Source: Streptomyces luomodiensis (GTDB lineage Bacteria; Actinomycetota; Actinomycetes; Streptomycetales; Streptomycetaceae). From it: a stretch of 64,000 bases of DNA. The notes under the pieces are model-generated. The model searched no databases. It worked only from the letters and a program-made list of their open reading frames with translations, and was not told where the DNA came from. Location of the stretch: contig NZ_CP117522.1 in assembly GCF_031679605.1 (NCBI RefSeq), forward strand, positions 4,774,001-4,838,000. The letters are read 5' to 3'. This document shows, piece after piece, positions 1-7,808 of this stretch. Position numbers and translations under genes: made by a program. Every line of letters starts with the position of its first letter. Within the stretch, counting starts at the first letter, position 1.

Positions 1-416
1 CCTACCGGCTGGAGGACCGGCTCACGGCCCACCCACCGGCCGAGACGATGGCACTGATCTACCGGACCGCCCAGGAAGCGCTGGTGAACGTGCGCAAGCA
101 CGCCCACGCCAAGACGGTCCACGTACAGCTGCTCGGGCTCGACGACGGCTGCCTGGTGCGGATCGTCGACGACGGCGAGGGCTACAACCCGCTCGAGGTG
201 GAGTCCCGCCCCGGCCATCTGGGGCTCTCCCTGATCCAGGAGCGGGCCCAGATCGCGGGCGGCTGGTGCCGGATCGAGAGCGAACCCGGCTCGGGCACCA
301 CCGTGGAGTTCTGGGTGCCGCTCGGCGACTCCCCGGACGCGTCGCTCGGCCCCGGCCCCACGGGCTCCGCCGGGCTCGGGCCCGTCGACTCCCCCGAAGG
401 GGACGCGCAGCCGTGA
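1..416 (+). CDS. Sensor histidine kinase, C-terminal part
   Basis: Partial gene, open from the left edge in frame 3; only the ATPase end is visible. The HATPase_c fold shows an N-box (TAQEALVNVRKHA), a G1 box (DDGEGY), a G2-like segment (GHLGLSLIQERA) and the closing SGTTVEFWVP. This order is typical of NarL-partner (HisKA_3) kinases. A Pro/Gly/Ser-rich tail follows. The stop TGA overlaps the GTG start of the next gene by GTGA, so kinase and regulator are translationally coupled and probably partners. The sensor region lies outside the window, so the signal is unknown. Confidence 0.9.
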   Translation, partial: YRLEDRLTAHPPAETMALIYRTAQEALVNVRKHAHAKTVHVQLLGLDDGCLVRIVDDGEGYNPLEVESRPGHLGLSLIQERAQIAGGWCRIESEPGSGTTVEFWVPLGDSPDASLGPGPTGSAGLGPVDSPEGDAQP

Positions 417-1102
417 CCGCACCTCCCGATCTGACGAAGGTGCTGATCGTCGAGGACCACCGGGTGGTGGCCGAGGGGCTGTGGGCCCTGCTGGCCGAGT
501 ACGCGGACCTGACGGTGGTCGGCTGGGCCGACTCGGTCGCCGAGACCGTGCCCATGGCCAAGGAACTGCAGCCCGATGTGGCGCTGGTCGACTTCCGGCT
601 GCCGGACGGCACCGGGGCCGACGCGGCGGCCGGCATCCGGGCCCATGACCCCTCCGTCGCCATCGTGATCCTCAGCGCCGACGCCAGCGACTCGGCACTG
701 CTGGCCGCGGTGGAGTCGGGCGCCTGCGGCTATCTGCTGAAGTCGGCGGGCGGCGACGAGATCGCGGCCGCCATCCGCTCGGCCGCCGAGGGCGAGACCC
801 TCATCCCGGCCAGCACCCTGATGGAGGTGCTGGCCCGGCACCGCGAGAACGCGCGGTCGACCGCCGAGCAGACCGAGCGCCTGGGCAGCCTGACCCCGCG
901 CGAGCAGGAGATCCTCACGCTGATGAGCCACGGCCTGGACAACCGGGCGGTCGCGGAGCGGCTGAGCATCAGCTACGCCACCGTGCGCACGCATGTGCGC
1001 AGGATCCTGGAGAAGCTGGACGCGCGCTCGCAGCTGGAGGCGGTCGCGAAGGCCACCGACTTCGGCTTCAAGGCCGCGCAGCCGGAGGGGCCGGAGGAGT
1101 GA
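413..1102 (+). CDS. NarL/LuxR-type response regulator
   Basis: A 229-aa two-domain regulator. The receiver has the acidic pair at E14-D15, phospho-acceptor D60 (ALVDFRLP) and the conserved Lys in LLKSAGG. The C-terminal LuxR helix-turn-helix reads LTPREQEILTLMSHG through VRTHVRRILEKL. The GTG at 413 is chosen because it overlaps the kinase stop; longer in-frame extensions would run inside the kinase. It is expected to be phosphorylated by the upstream kinase and to bind DNA as a dimer. Targets cannot be told from the sequence. Confidence 0.92.
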   Translation: MTAPPDLTKVLIVEDHRVVAEGLWALLAEYADLTVVGWADSVAETVPMAKELQPDVALVDFRLPDGTGADAAAGIRAHDPSVAIVILSADASDSALLAAVESGACGYLLKSAGGDEIAAAIRSAAEGETLIPASTLMEVLARHRENARSTAEQTERLGSLTPREQEILTLMSHGLDNRAVAERLSISYATVRTHVRRILEKLDARSQLEAVAKATDFGFKAAQPEGPEE

Positions 1103-1113
1103 CGGGCTGACCG

Positions 1114-1188
1114 GGTGTCGGCCCGTCGTCGGCTGTCGGACGTTGCTTTCGGCCGTCGGCTAATGGCTGTCGGCTGTTGTCGGCAATG
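1114..1188 (+). repeat. Imperfect GTCGGC-type repeats
   Basis: Just after the response regulator stop the DNA repeats degenerate copies of CGGCTGTCGG and GGCCGTCGGC. No gene fits here, and no clean hairpin followed by a T-run was seen. It is one of many such arrays in this window. Confidence 0.6.
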
Positions 1189-1363
1189 GCCTTCCCTCCT
1201 GTGGTAGGGGGCCGTTCGCCGTGCGGGCCCGGTACCGGCTCTCCCCTCCATGGGTCCGGTACGGATGGGGCGGGACCACCGGGACGGGCCCCTGGGGGCC
1301 GAACGGTCCGATAAGTCCCTCCTTGGATGGAATCGTGGACGCACCGGGACGGGTTCCCCTCCC

Positions 1364-2056
1364 ATGCGAGTCCCTGGACGTATCCGATGCCCGCTCAGCC
1401 GCGGGTACACGATCGCCTTCCTGGCGGCCGCCGCGTGTTACGCGGCGGTCCTCGCGGCCGTCGTCACCGGCTCGGGGCTGGTCCGGCTCGACTGGCAGGT
1501 GGCCCTCTTCAAGCCGTACAAGCAGTGGCCGCAGGCCCGGCCGGTGCTGGACGCCTTCGTCATCGCGGGCCAGCGCGGCCCCACCGCCCTGGCCGCCCTG
1601 GTCTGGGCCGGATGGCGCGGCCGGCGGACCGGAAGCCTCCGTCCGCCGCTGGTCCTGGGCACCGCGCTGGTTCTGCTCAACGCGAGCGTCGGCGCCGTCA
1701 AGATCCTCACCGGGCGGCTGAACCCGCAGTACGCCCAGACCCCCGGGTCCGCCGAGCTCCTCCACGGCGGAATGGCCTTCCCCTCCGGTCACACCGCGAA
1801 CGCCGTCGTCGTCTGGGGCGCCGTCGCCTATCTCGCCGGGCACCACCGGCGGACGGGCGCGCTGGTCGCCTGCCTGATGGCCCTCGGCGTCGGTCTGACC
1901 ACCGTCTATCTGGGCACCCACTGGGTCAGTGACGTCCTGGGCGGCTGGGCCGCCGGCGCACTCGTCCTGCTGACCCTTCCGCTTCTCGAACCGCTGATCG
2001 CGACCGTATCCGCGTCCGTCTCCGCCCGTGCGGCGGTCTACTCCATGGGCAGGTGA
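1364..2056 (+). CDS. PAP2-family membrane phosphatase
   Basis: A 230-aa integral membrane protein with about six hydrophobic segments. It has the PAP2 signature: the KILTGRLNP stretch, PSGHTANAV, and YLGTHWVSDVLGG with the catalytic His and Asp. The family removes phosphate from lipid phosphates such as phosphatidic acid or undecaprenyl pyrophosphate; the true substrate is unknown. I chose the ATG at 1364; an in-frame extension to 1250 gives a poor, charged N-terminus. The stop overlaps the next regulator's GTG (GTGA), so it may share a transcript with the two-component genes that follow. Confidence 0.85.
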   Translation: MRVPGRIRCPLSRGYTIAFLAAAACYAAVLAAVVTGSGLVRLDWQVALFKPYKQWPQARPVLDAFVIAGQRGPTALAALVWAGWRGRRTGSLRPPLVLGTALVLLNASVGAVKILTGRLNPQYAQTPGSAELLHGGMAFPSGHTANAVVVWGAVAYLAGHHRRTGALVACLMALGVGLTTVYLGTHWVSDVLGGWAAGALVLLTLPLLEPLIATVSASVSARAAVYSMGR

Positions 2057-2751
2057 ACCAAGTGGCGCTTCGCGTGCTGATCGCAGACGACCATGTGGTG
2101 GTCCGGCAGGGCCTGCGCATGATCCTCGGCCTCGACAACGACATCAAGGTGGTCGGCGAGACGACCAACGGCCGGGAGGCCGTGCGGCTGGCCCGGGAGC
2201 TGTGCCCCGACGTCGTCCTGATGGATCTGCTGATGCCGGTGATGGACGGCGTATCGGCCACGGCGGAGATCCGCCAGGACCTCCCCGAGGTCGAGGTGGT
2301 GGCACTGACCAGCTCCCTCGACGACGCCATGGTCATGGGCGCGGTCCGGGCCGGGGCCATCGGCTTCCTGCTGAAGAACGCCGAGGCCGACGACCTCAGG
2401 AACGCGGTGAAGGCCGCGGCCGCGGGCCAGATCCATGTCTCCCCCGCCGCGATCTCCCGGCTGATGGGCCAGGTCAGGGAGCCGAGCGGCCCGGAACAGC
2501 TCACCGAACGGGAGACCGAGGTGCTGACCATGCTCGCGCGTGGCAAGGCCAACAAGGAGATCGCCCACGATCTGCGGATCGGCCAGCAGACCGTGAAGAC
2601 GTACGTGAGCCACATCCTGACCAAGCTCGGAGTGCACAGCCGGACCCAAGCGGCGGTCTACGCGGTGCAGTCGGGCCTGGTACCGGCGGGTGAGCTCACC
2701 CCTCCGCAAGCACTCGAGACGACGACGAGGGAGCAGTGGTGGTCGGCGTGA
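2053..2751 (+). CDS. NarL/LuxR-type response regulator
   Basis: A 232-aa regulator. The receiver domain begins LRVLIADDH, has phospho-acceptor D58 in VVLMDLLMP and a conserved Lys in FLLKNAEADD. The C-terminal LuxR helix-turn-helix runs from LTERETEVLTMLARG to VKTYVSHILTKLGV. Start GTG 2053 overlaps the PAP2 stop; a second GTG at 2062 is possible. It is followed directly by a double-GAF kinase whose start overlaps this stop, so the two form a cognate pair in the order regulator then kinase. Confidence 0.92.
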   Translation: MNQVALRVLIADDHVVVRQGLRMILGLDNDIKVVGETTNGREAVRLARELCPDVVLMDLLMPVMDGVSATAEIRQDLPEVEVVALTSSLDDAMVMGAVRAGAIGFLLKNAEADDLRNAVKAAAAGQIHVSPAAISRLMGQVREPSGPEQLTERETEVLTMLARGKANKEIAHDLRIGQQTVKTYVSHILTKLGVHSRTQAAVYAVQSGLVPAGELTPPQALETTTREQWWSA

Positions 2752-4610
2752 TCGGTATCGGTACACGGTGGTTCCCGACGACCCGGCGGAAGCGGAGCGC
2801 CACGGCGCTCGCCGAGGTCACCGAACACATCCTGGCGGGTGAGACCGCCGATGCGACCCTCCGGCTGATCGCCCGCCGGGTGCGTGAGCTCCTGGGCGCC
2901 GACATGGCGCGGGTGATGGTGCTGGAGCCGGGCGACGTCCTGACGATACGGGCCACCGACGGCGCCCCGTGGACCGCGCCGAGCGGACCGCTGACGCCCG
3001 GCGGCTCCTCCCCCGCCCGCCAGGCGATCCGCGCCGGACGGCCCACGGTGACCGGCCCGGAACAGCGGCCGCACCGGCACCGGGACCCCCGGCGCGCGGT
3101 CCCGGCCTCGGTCCTGGACGCGCCGCTGCTGGTGCGCGGCCACCCCGTGGGGGTGATCGAGGTGGCGAACCGCGGCGGCGGGCGCCGGCTCACCCATGCC
3201 GATGTGCGCACCGTGGGACGCTTCGGGGCGCCCGCCGGCCATGCCGTCGCCCAGATCCGGCACCGGGAACATCTGCGCCGACTGGCCTCCGCCGCCGCCG
3301 GACCGGGCTCCTCGGGTTCGGCGGATGCCGTGGGCGGCGCGGGCTCTGTGAGTTCTATGAGCTTCATGGGCTCTATGGGCTCCATGGCATCTACGGGATC
3401 TGCGGGCTCAGCGGGTTCAGCGGGCTCTATGAGCTTCATAGGTTCCATGGGCCCCGCGGGCGCGGCGAGGGTTTTCGGTTGCCCCCGTTCCTCCGGCTCC
3501 TCCGTACGGCGGACCCTGGACTCCCTGGCCGCGGGCGCGGTGGCCCGTACCGGCGCCGCGAGCTGCACGGTCTATCTGCTGGAGCCCGGCCCGTCGGCGC
3601 CCCTGCGCCTGGTGGGCGGCGGACACGGCCACACCCCGCCGTCGCGGAAACCCGCGCTGGAGGCGATCGCCGGGGCCGCGCCCGTCATCCACGGCGGCGG
3701 CCGTACGGGCGCGGACGGCGAGGGCCCGGCGCGGGGCGCGGTGGCCGCCTGGCCACTGCTGCGCGAGTCCACCGCGATCGGCGCGATGTGCTGCCACTTC
3801 CCGCCCGGCCGCGACCCCGGCGAGGCGGACCTCACCCTCCTGGAGGTGATCGCGGGGCATGCGTCCTGCGCGGTGGAGAGCGACCGGCAGCGGACGGCCG
3901 CCCTGGAGCGGGCGGTCCGGGAGGAGCGGCAGCGCATCGCGCGCGAGCTGCACGACTCGGTCTCGCAGGCGCTCTACGGCATCGCGCTGGGCGCCCGTAC
4001 CGCCCGTGAGCTGCTGGAACGCGATACCCGGCGGCCCGAGTCGGCGCACCGGGCGGAGCCGATCACCGGGGAGGAGCTGGGGGAACTCGCCGACCTGGCC
4101 GAACTCGCCGAGCCCATCGAGTACATCCGGCGGCTCGCGGACGCCGCGATCGCCGAGACCCGGACGCTGCTGTGCCGGCTGCGGCCCGAATCGCTGGAGA
4201 CCGAGGGCCTGGTGGCCGCGCTCGCCCATCATGTCGAGGCACTCCGGGCCCGGTACGGGATCGCCACCGAGGCGAAGCTCGACGCCGAACCGGAGACCAC
4301 ACCGGAGGCCAAGCACGCCCTGTACCGGATCGCCCAGGAATCGCTGCACAACATCGCCAAGCATTCACAGGCCCGGAACGTACGGCTCCATCTGCTCAAC
4401 GAACCCGGCGCCGTCACCTTGACCGTCGCCGACGACGGCGTGGGCTTCGACTGCAAGGGCTCGTTCCCCGGCCACCTCGGGCTGCTCTCCATGCGGGAAC
4501 GGGCCAGGGAGGTGGGCGGCACGCTGAACGTGGACAGCCGCCCCGGGCAGGGCAGCCGTATCCGGGCCAGGGTCCCGGCCGTACCGGGTACGACCGGGGC
4601 CGGCCGCTGA
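2736..4610 (+). CDS. GAF-GAF sensor histidine kinase
   Basis: About 624 aa with no transmembrane segment, so a soluble sensor. A first GAF-like domain covers roughly residues 20-180 and a second about 255-390. Then comes a HisKA_3 dimerisation helix (ARELHDSVSQAL, phospho-acceptor His406) and a HATPase domain (ALYRIAQESLHNIAKHS, DDGVGFD, GHLGLLSMRERA). Between the GAFs lies an odd Gly/Ser/Met linker encoded by a minisatellite. Start choice is open among GTG 2736, 2739 and 2748: the AGGGAG at 2728-2733 favours 2739, while 2748 gives a GTGA overlap with the regulator stop. Ligands of the GAF domains are unknown. Confidence 0.9.
   Translation: MVVGVIGIGTRWFPTTRRKRSATALAEVTEHILAGETADATLRLIARRVRELLGADMARVMVLEPGDVLTIRATDGAPWTAPSGPLTPGGSSPARQAIRAGRPTVTGPEQRPHRHRDPRRAVPASVLDAPLLVRGHPVGVIEVANRGGGRRLTHADVRTVGRFGAPAGHAVAQIRHREHLRRLASAAAGPGSSGSADAVGGAGSVSSMSFMGSMGSMASTGSAGSAGSAGSMSFIGSMGPAGAARVFGCPRSSGSSVRRTLDSLAAGAVARTGAASCTVYLLEPGPSAPLRLVGGGHGHTPPSRKPALEAIAGAAPVIHGGGRTGADGEGPARGAVAAWPLLRESTAIGAMCCHFPPGRDPGEADLTLLEVIAGHASCAVESDRQRTAALERAVREERQRIARELHDSVSQALYGIALGARTARELLERDTRRPESAHRAEPITGEELGELADLAELAEPIEYIRRLADAAIAETRTLLCRLRPESLETEGLVAALAHHVEALRARYGIATEAKLDAEPETTPEAKHALYRIAQESLHNIAKHSQARNVRLHLLNEPGAVTLTVADDGVGFDCKGSFPGHLGLLSMRERAREVGGTLNVDSRPGQGSRIRARVPAVPGTTGAGR
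3340..3465 (+). repeat. In-frame Gly/Ser/Met minisatellite in the kinase
   Basis: The linker between the two GAF domains is coded by imperfect copies of a GGCTCTATG / GGCTCCATG / GCGGGCTCA type 9-bp unit. It gives runs such as GSMGSMAS and GSAGSAGSAGSM. Base use is visibly less GC-biased than the flanking domains. All units keep frame, so length changes would alter linker length without breaking the gene. Confidence 0.75.
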
Positions 4611-4694
4611 CGACGACATGGCTGACGACACGGCAGACGGCACGACAGACGACGCGACAGACGACGCGACAGACGACACAGCAAACGACATATG
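4608..4694 (+). repeat. 12-bp tandem repeat spanning the kinase stop
   Basis: Beginning at the kinase stop codon, seven units follow in register: TGACGACGACATGGC, TGACGACACGGC, AGACGGCACGAC, two AGACGACGCGAC, AGACGACACAGC and AAACGACATATG. The first two units carry TGA where later ones carry AGA or AAA. No gene lies here; it fills the gap before the polyprenyl synthetase. Confidence 0.85.
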
Positions 4695-4708
4695 AGACAT
4701 TTCTGTCC

Positions 4709-5641
4709 ATGCAGCCGACCGTGCGGGACCGTGCGCTGGCGGACGGCCTCTGGGCCGCCCAAGCGGCGGTGGAAAAGGGCCTGTCGCGGGCCACCGAGAG
4801 CGATGTGCCGTTCATCACCGAGGCCGCGCGGGAGCTGACGCGCACGGCCGGGCTGCGGTTCCGGCCGCTGCTGGTACTGCTGGCGGCGCGGTTCGGCGAC
4901 CCCGGCGCACCGGGCGTGGTGCCCGCCGCCGTCGTCGTCGAACTGACCCATCTGGCCACGCACTACCACGACGGCGTCCGGGACGAGACGGCCGTACGGC
5001 GCGGCGCCCCGCGCCCGGACACCAACTGGGACAGCACGGTGGCGGTGCTCACCGGTGACTTCCTCTTCGCCCGCGCCTCGCACCTCCTGGCCGACCTGGG
5101 GCCACGGGCCGTACGCATCCAGGCCGAGGCGTTCCGGCGGCAGGTCACCGGCCAGATCCTGGCGACGACCGGACCGCGCGACGGCCGCGACCCGATCGAG
5201 CACCATCTGGAGGTGCTGGCGAGCCGGACCGGCTCGCTGACCGCCGTCTCCGGGCAGCTGGGCGCGCTGGCCTCGGGGGCGGACGCGAGCGTCGCGGACG
5301 CCCTCGTGCGGTACGGCGAACGGCTGGGCGTGGCGAGCCACCTCGCCGATGAGCTGGCGGCCCCCACCGGCCGCCGCCCCACCCTGCCCGTCCTCCTGCT
5401 GGCCCGTGCGGACCCGGAGCTGTACGCGCTGCTCACCGGGCCGGCCGAGAGGGCGGGGTACGCGGAGGCGGTGGCGCGGCTGCGCACCCACCCGGTCCTG
5501 GAACGGGCCCGCGAGGAGGCCGTCCGCCAGGCCGACGCGGCCCGCGCGGCGCTGTCCACGCTGCCCGACTGCCCGGCGAGGGCCGCCCTGGAAGCGCTGT
5601 GCGAGACGGTCGCCCCTACGGCACCCAGTAGTTGTGGCTGA
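4709..5641 (+). CDS. Polyprenyl synthetase-like protein, Asp motifs degenerate
   Basis: A 310-aa member of the trans-isoprenyl diphosphate synthase family by overall pattern: LRFRPLLVLLAA, VELTHLATHYHDGVRDETAVRRG, VAVLTGDFLFARA, QVTGQILAT and a late TLPVLLLA. The first Asp-rich motif, normally DDxxD, reads D88-G-V-R-D92, so one Asp is lost. The second region reads SHLADELAAPTGRRPTLPV, so the usual DDxxD and its loop are gone. This argues against a normal chain-elongating enzyme; a regulatory or partner subunit, or a diverged enzyme, is possible. ATG 4709 is chosen because upstream codons lie in the 12-bp repeat. It overlaps the GH8 gene tail-to-tail by 26 bp. Confidence 0.8.
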   Translation: MQPTVRDRALADGLWAAQAAVEKGLSRATESDVPFITEAARELTRTAGLRFRPLLVLLAARFGDPGAPGVVPAAVVVELTHLATHYHDGVRDETAVRRGAPRPDTNWDSTVAVLTGDFLFARASHLLADLGPRAVRIQAEAFRRQVTGQILATTGPRDGRDPIEHHLEVLASRTGSLTAVSGQLGALASGADASVADALVRYGERLGVASHLADELAAPTGRRPTLPVLLLARADPELYALLTGPAERAGYAEAVARLRTHPVLERAREEAVRQADAARAALSTLPDCPARAALEALCETVAPTAPSSCG

Positions 5642-6809
5642 CCACCAGCATCGACTGGAGTCGCACCCCCGCCGCGTAGGCGCGGGCCGGGTCGGGCGGC
5701 GCGCCGCACATCCGCGCCCACAACGCGTCCAGCCAGCCCTGCGCCCCCTCGCCACCCTCCCCCTCGTCCCGCTCGACGATTTCATCCCGCTCGCCCTCCG
5801 CCATCGCAGCGACCGCGAAGGGCGCGGTGAAGGCCGGTGAGCCGGGACCCCCGTAGGCCGTGCCGTCGAGCCGGTATCCGCTCCGGATCCGTGCCGGATC
5901 ACCGCCCGTCGCCGCCCGCGCCCAGCGGCTGAGCCCGCGTGCGGCCGCCCTGGTCCGTACGTCGCCGCTGGTCACCGCGTCGGCGCCGAGCCGCCAGGGA
6001 TCGCGGCAGGCGTTCCAGTGGTAGTCGCCGTCGTGCGGGCTCTCCAGGACCTTCCCCGGCGCGGGCCTCGGATCGCCGGAGGTGGTGTCGACGACGAAGT
6101 CGGGGAGCAGCCCGGTGGCCGGGGCGTGACGGGTGCGCACCGCGCCGACCAGCGTCAGATGCGCGTCCAGCACCTCGTCCCAGCGCGGATCGCCCGTCGC
6201 CGCCCGGAACGCCCTGAAGTGGTCCGGCATCCAGTCCGACGTACGGGAGACCTCGTCGAAGCGACCCGAGGACCAGTCGCCGAGCTTGGTCAGCCGGGTG
6301 CCGCCGTGCACCTCGCACTCCAGGACGGCGTCGATCCGCCGTACCGCGAGCGCCTTGTAGTCGCTGTGGCCGCCGCCCCACTGCCGGTCCGCGAGCAGCA
6401 GCCCGTAGGCGATGTCGAGGTCGCCGTCGGTCGCGGAGTCGTGTCCCCCGACGTCCCGGCCGCCGGCGTCCTGCTGGGCGGCGTGCAGATCGGGGTGGTT
6501 GACGGAGGGGTGGGCCAGGACGTGCCGGAGGATGCCGTCGAAGAGGCCGTGGGCGTCCGGGTCGGCGCCCGCCATCAGCGCGGTGATCACCAGCCCGTAG
6601 CCCTGCGCCTCGGCCACGAAGGGGTGCGCCGCGTCGGGGGTGAACACCGCACACCGGCCCCGGCCGCCGACCTCGTCGCCGGACCGGAGGAAGGACGCCT
6701 TCCACCACCGGTAGTGCTCCAGGACCTGCCGGTCGGCCGCCGCCGGGTCGCCGGAGGGACGGAGCGTGCCGGGGGCGTAGGGGAGGGAGTGCGCCCCGAA
6801 GGGGATCAT
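5616..6809 (-). CDS. Glycoside hydrolase family 8 protein
   Basis: A 397-aa protein with GH8 hallmarks: VAEAQGYG, which carries the expected acid Glu, and ATDGDLDIAY, the family signature with the conserved Asp. GH8 enzymes cleave beta-1,4 links in cellulose, chitosan or xylan. The N-terminus (MIPFGAHSLPYAPG) shows no signal peptide, which is unusual for a glycosidase of polymers. The ATG overlaps the stop of an upstream small membrane protein gene by ATGA, so the two are probably cotranslated. A charged insert (EGERDEIVERDEGEGGEGA) near residue 350 looks like low-complexity expansion. Confidence 0.85.
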   Translation of the reverse strand: MIPFGAHSLPYAPGTLRPSGDPAAADRQVLEHYRWWKASFLRSGDEVGGRGRCAVFTPDAAHPFVAEAQGYGLVITALMAGADPDAHGLFDGILRHVLAHPSVNHPDLHAAQQDAGGRDVGGHDSATDGDLDIAYGLLLADRQWGGGHSDYKALAVRRIDAVLECEVHGGTRLTKLGDWSSGRFDEVSRTSDWMPDHFRAFRAATGDPRWDEVLDAHLTLVGAVRTRHAPATGLLPDFVVDTTSGDPRPAPGKVLESPHDGDYHWNACRDPWRLGADAVTSGDVRTRAAARGLSRWARAATGGDPARIRSGYRLDGTAYGGPGSPAFTAPFAVAAMAEGERDEIVERDEGEGGEGAQGWLDALWARMCGAPPDPARAYAAGVRLQSMLVVSHNYWVP

Positions 6810-6976
6810 CGGATCCGGCGCCGCCGGGATCTCCGCACCAGGCGCACCACCCCCAGGACGATGTCGACCACGAGCACCACCACACCGATGATCAGCAGAT
6901 AGTCCAGCCCGTGCACCACCCATCCGATGAGGCCGAGCACGATGGCCACGATCACCAGGAACAGGAAGAGCGCCAC
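6806..6976 (-). CDS. Small hydrophobic membrane protein
   Basis: A 56-aa protein read directly from the minus strand. It starts MALFLFLVIVAIVLGLIG, has a second hydrophobic stretch (LLIIGVVVLVVDIVLGVV), and ends in a basic tail RRSRRRRIR. Two membrane passes are predicted. GTG 6976 is preferred over GTG 6985 because GAGGAGAG sits about 9 nt upstream of it and touches the other. The stop overlaps the GH8 start (ATGA). Similar tiny hydrophobic proteins are common in Streptomyces; function unknown. Confidence 0.7.
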   Translation of the reverse strand: MALFLFLVIVAIVLGLIGWVVHGLDYLLIIGVVVLVVDIVLGVVRLVRRSRRRRIR

Positions 6977-7011
6977 GGCCGACACCTCTCCTCGAGCGTC
7001 AAGCGTTCTCG

Positions 7012-7029
7012 CGGTCAGCGCGGTCAGCG
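7012..7029 (-). repeat. 9-bp duplication carrying the PRC-barrel stop
   Basis: CGGTCAGCG occurs twice in direct tandem on the plus strand. On the gene strand this gives two in-frame TGA codons three codons apart, the first being the stop of the PRC-barrel gene. Confidence 0.75.
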
Positions 7030-7380
7030 GCGTGCGAGCTGCCGCCCGCCGCCCGCCCCGGCCTGGTAGGTCTTGCCGTAGTGCTGGAAGATCGCCCCCT
7101 CCTGCTCGGCCGGCAGCACATCGTCCATGCCGAGCGAGGGCGCCTTCTTCACCTGCGATCGCGCGTACGAGACCTTCACATAGCCCGGCCCGACAATCGC
7201 GTCGTCCACCGGGACGAACACCAGACGGTGGCGGGTGGGCAGTCCGGTGCGGACGGTGGCCATGGCGGGTTCGTCGGTGGCCGTGGCCACGTAGATCGCC
7301 TCGAGTACCCCGATCTTGCGGCCCTGCTCATCGACGACATCCTGGTCGCGCCACTCACGGATATCCGCTGACTGGATCAT
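7024..7380 (-). CDS. PRC-barrel domain protein
   Basis: A 118-aa soluble protein opening MIQSADIREWRDQDVVDEQG, a pattern seen in PRC-barrel domains (RKIGVLEAIYVATATDEPA, RLVFVPVDDAIVGPGYVKVSY). PRC-barrels in bacteria bind partners such as RNA or membrane-associated proteins; the role here is unknown. An AGAGGG lies about 9 nt before the ATG. The gene is divergent from a small hydrophobic protein, and a GTTT-N14-GGGTTA element upstream resembles a SigB-type stress promoter. It probably belongs to an osmotic or general stress set. Confidence 0.8.
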   Translation of the reverse strand: MIQSADIREWRDQDVVDEQGRKIGVLEAIYVATATDEPAMATVRTGLPTRHRLVFVPVDDAIVGPGYVKVSYARSQVKKAPSLGMDDVLPAEQEGAIFQHYGKTYQAGAGGGRQLARR

Positions 7381-7459
7381 GACGTATCACCCTCTGACCT
7401 CTGCCCCTCCAGCCTGCCTCCGCTCGCCGTGGGACGCCACGCCACCCATCCAGCAGGGG

Positions 7460-7483
7460 TAACCCAGGTGTTCGAACCGAAAC
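7460..7483 (-). promoter_or_regulatory. Possible SigB-type promoter for the PRC-barrel gene
   Basis: On the minus strand GTTT (7483-7480), a 14-nt spacer and GGGTTA (7465-7460) resemble the S. coelicolor SigB consensus GNNT-N14-16-GGGTAC/T, with the fifth -10 base differing. It sits about 80 nt before the PRC-barrel ATG. Confidence 0.4.
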
Positions 7484-7494
7484 GAATTGATCAG

Positions 7495-7519
7495 GTGTGC
7501 CGCTTTCGGGAAGGGGTAC
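7495..7519 (+). promoter_or_regulatory. Probable SigB-type promoter
   Basis: GTGT (7495-7498), 15 nt, then GGGTAC (7514-7519) matches the Streptomyces SigB consensus GNNT-N14-16-GGGTAC. It lies 26 nt before the ATG of the small hydrophobic gene. Confidence 0.6.
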
Positions 7520-7545
7520 CCGCGGCGTCGAGGAGGTTGGTATTC

Positions 7546-7713
7546 ATGGTTCCCCTGCTGGTCGTTCTTCTTCTCGCACTGCTTCTCTTCGGTGCCGGAT
7601 TCGCCCTCAAGGCCCTGTGGTGGATCGCGGTCATCGTGCTGGCCGTCTGGCTGCTCGGTTTCCTCGTCCGGCCGACGGTCAGCGGGCGCCGTGGTCGGTG
7701 GTACCGCTGGTAG
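7546..7713 (+). CDS. Small hydrophobic stress-type protein
   Basis: A 55-aa protein, MVPLLVVLLLALLLFGAG then ALWWIAVIVLAVWLLGFL, with a basic end (SGRRGRWYRW). It is essentially two membrane helices. A strong GAGGAGGT lies 8 nt before ATG 7546; longer in-frame starts lack such a site. The upstream SigB-like promoter and divergent PRC-barrel gene suggest stress induction. Function unknown; it is recognisable as a widespread Streptomyces 'hydrophobic protein'. Confidence 0.8.
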   Translation: MVPLLVVLLLALLLFGAGFALKALWWIAVIVLAVWLLGFLVRPTVSGRRGRWYRW

Positions 7714-7735
7714 CCGCCAGGCAGGACAGACAAGA

Positions 7736-7769
7736 GGGGCCCGGCCGGAGAAATCCCCGGCCGGGCCCC
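7736..7769. terminator. Bidirectional terminator
   Basis: A perfect 13-bp GC stem (GGGGCCCGGCCGG with its complement) and an 8-nt loop, between two convergent genes: the small hydrophobic gene and the sigma factor. Confidence 0.8.
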
Positions 7770-7808
7770 ACGTCTGCCCGGGTCAGCGGAAGCCGTCCGT
7801 CCGCCTTC

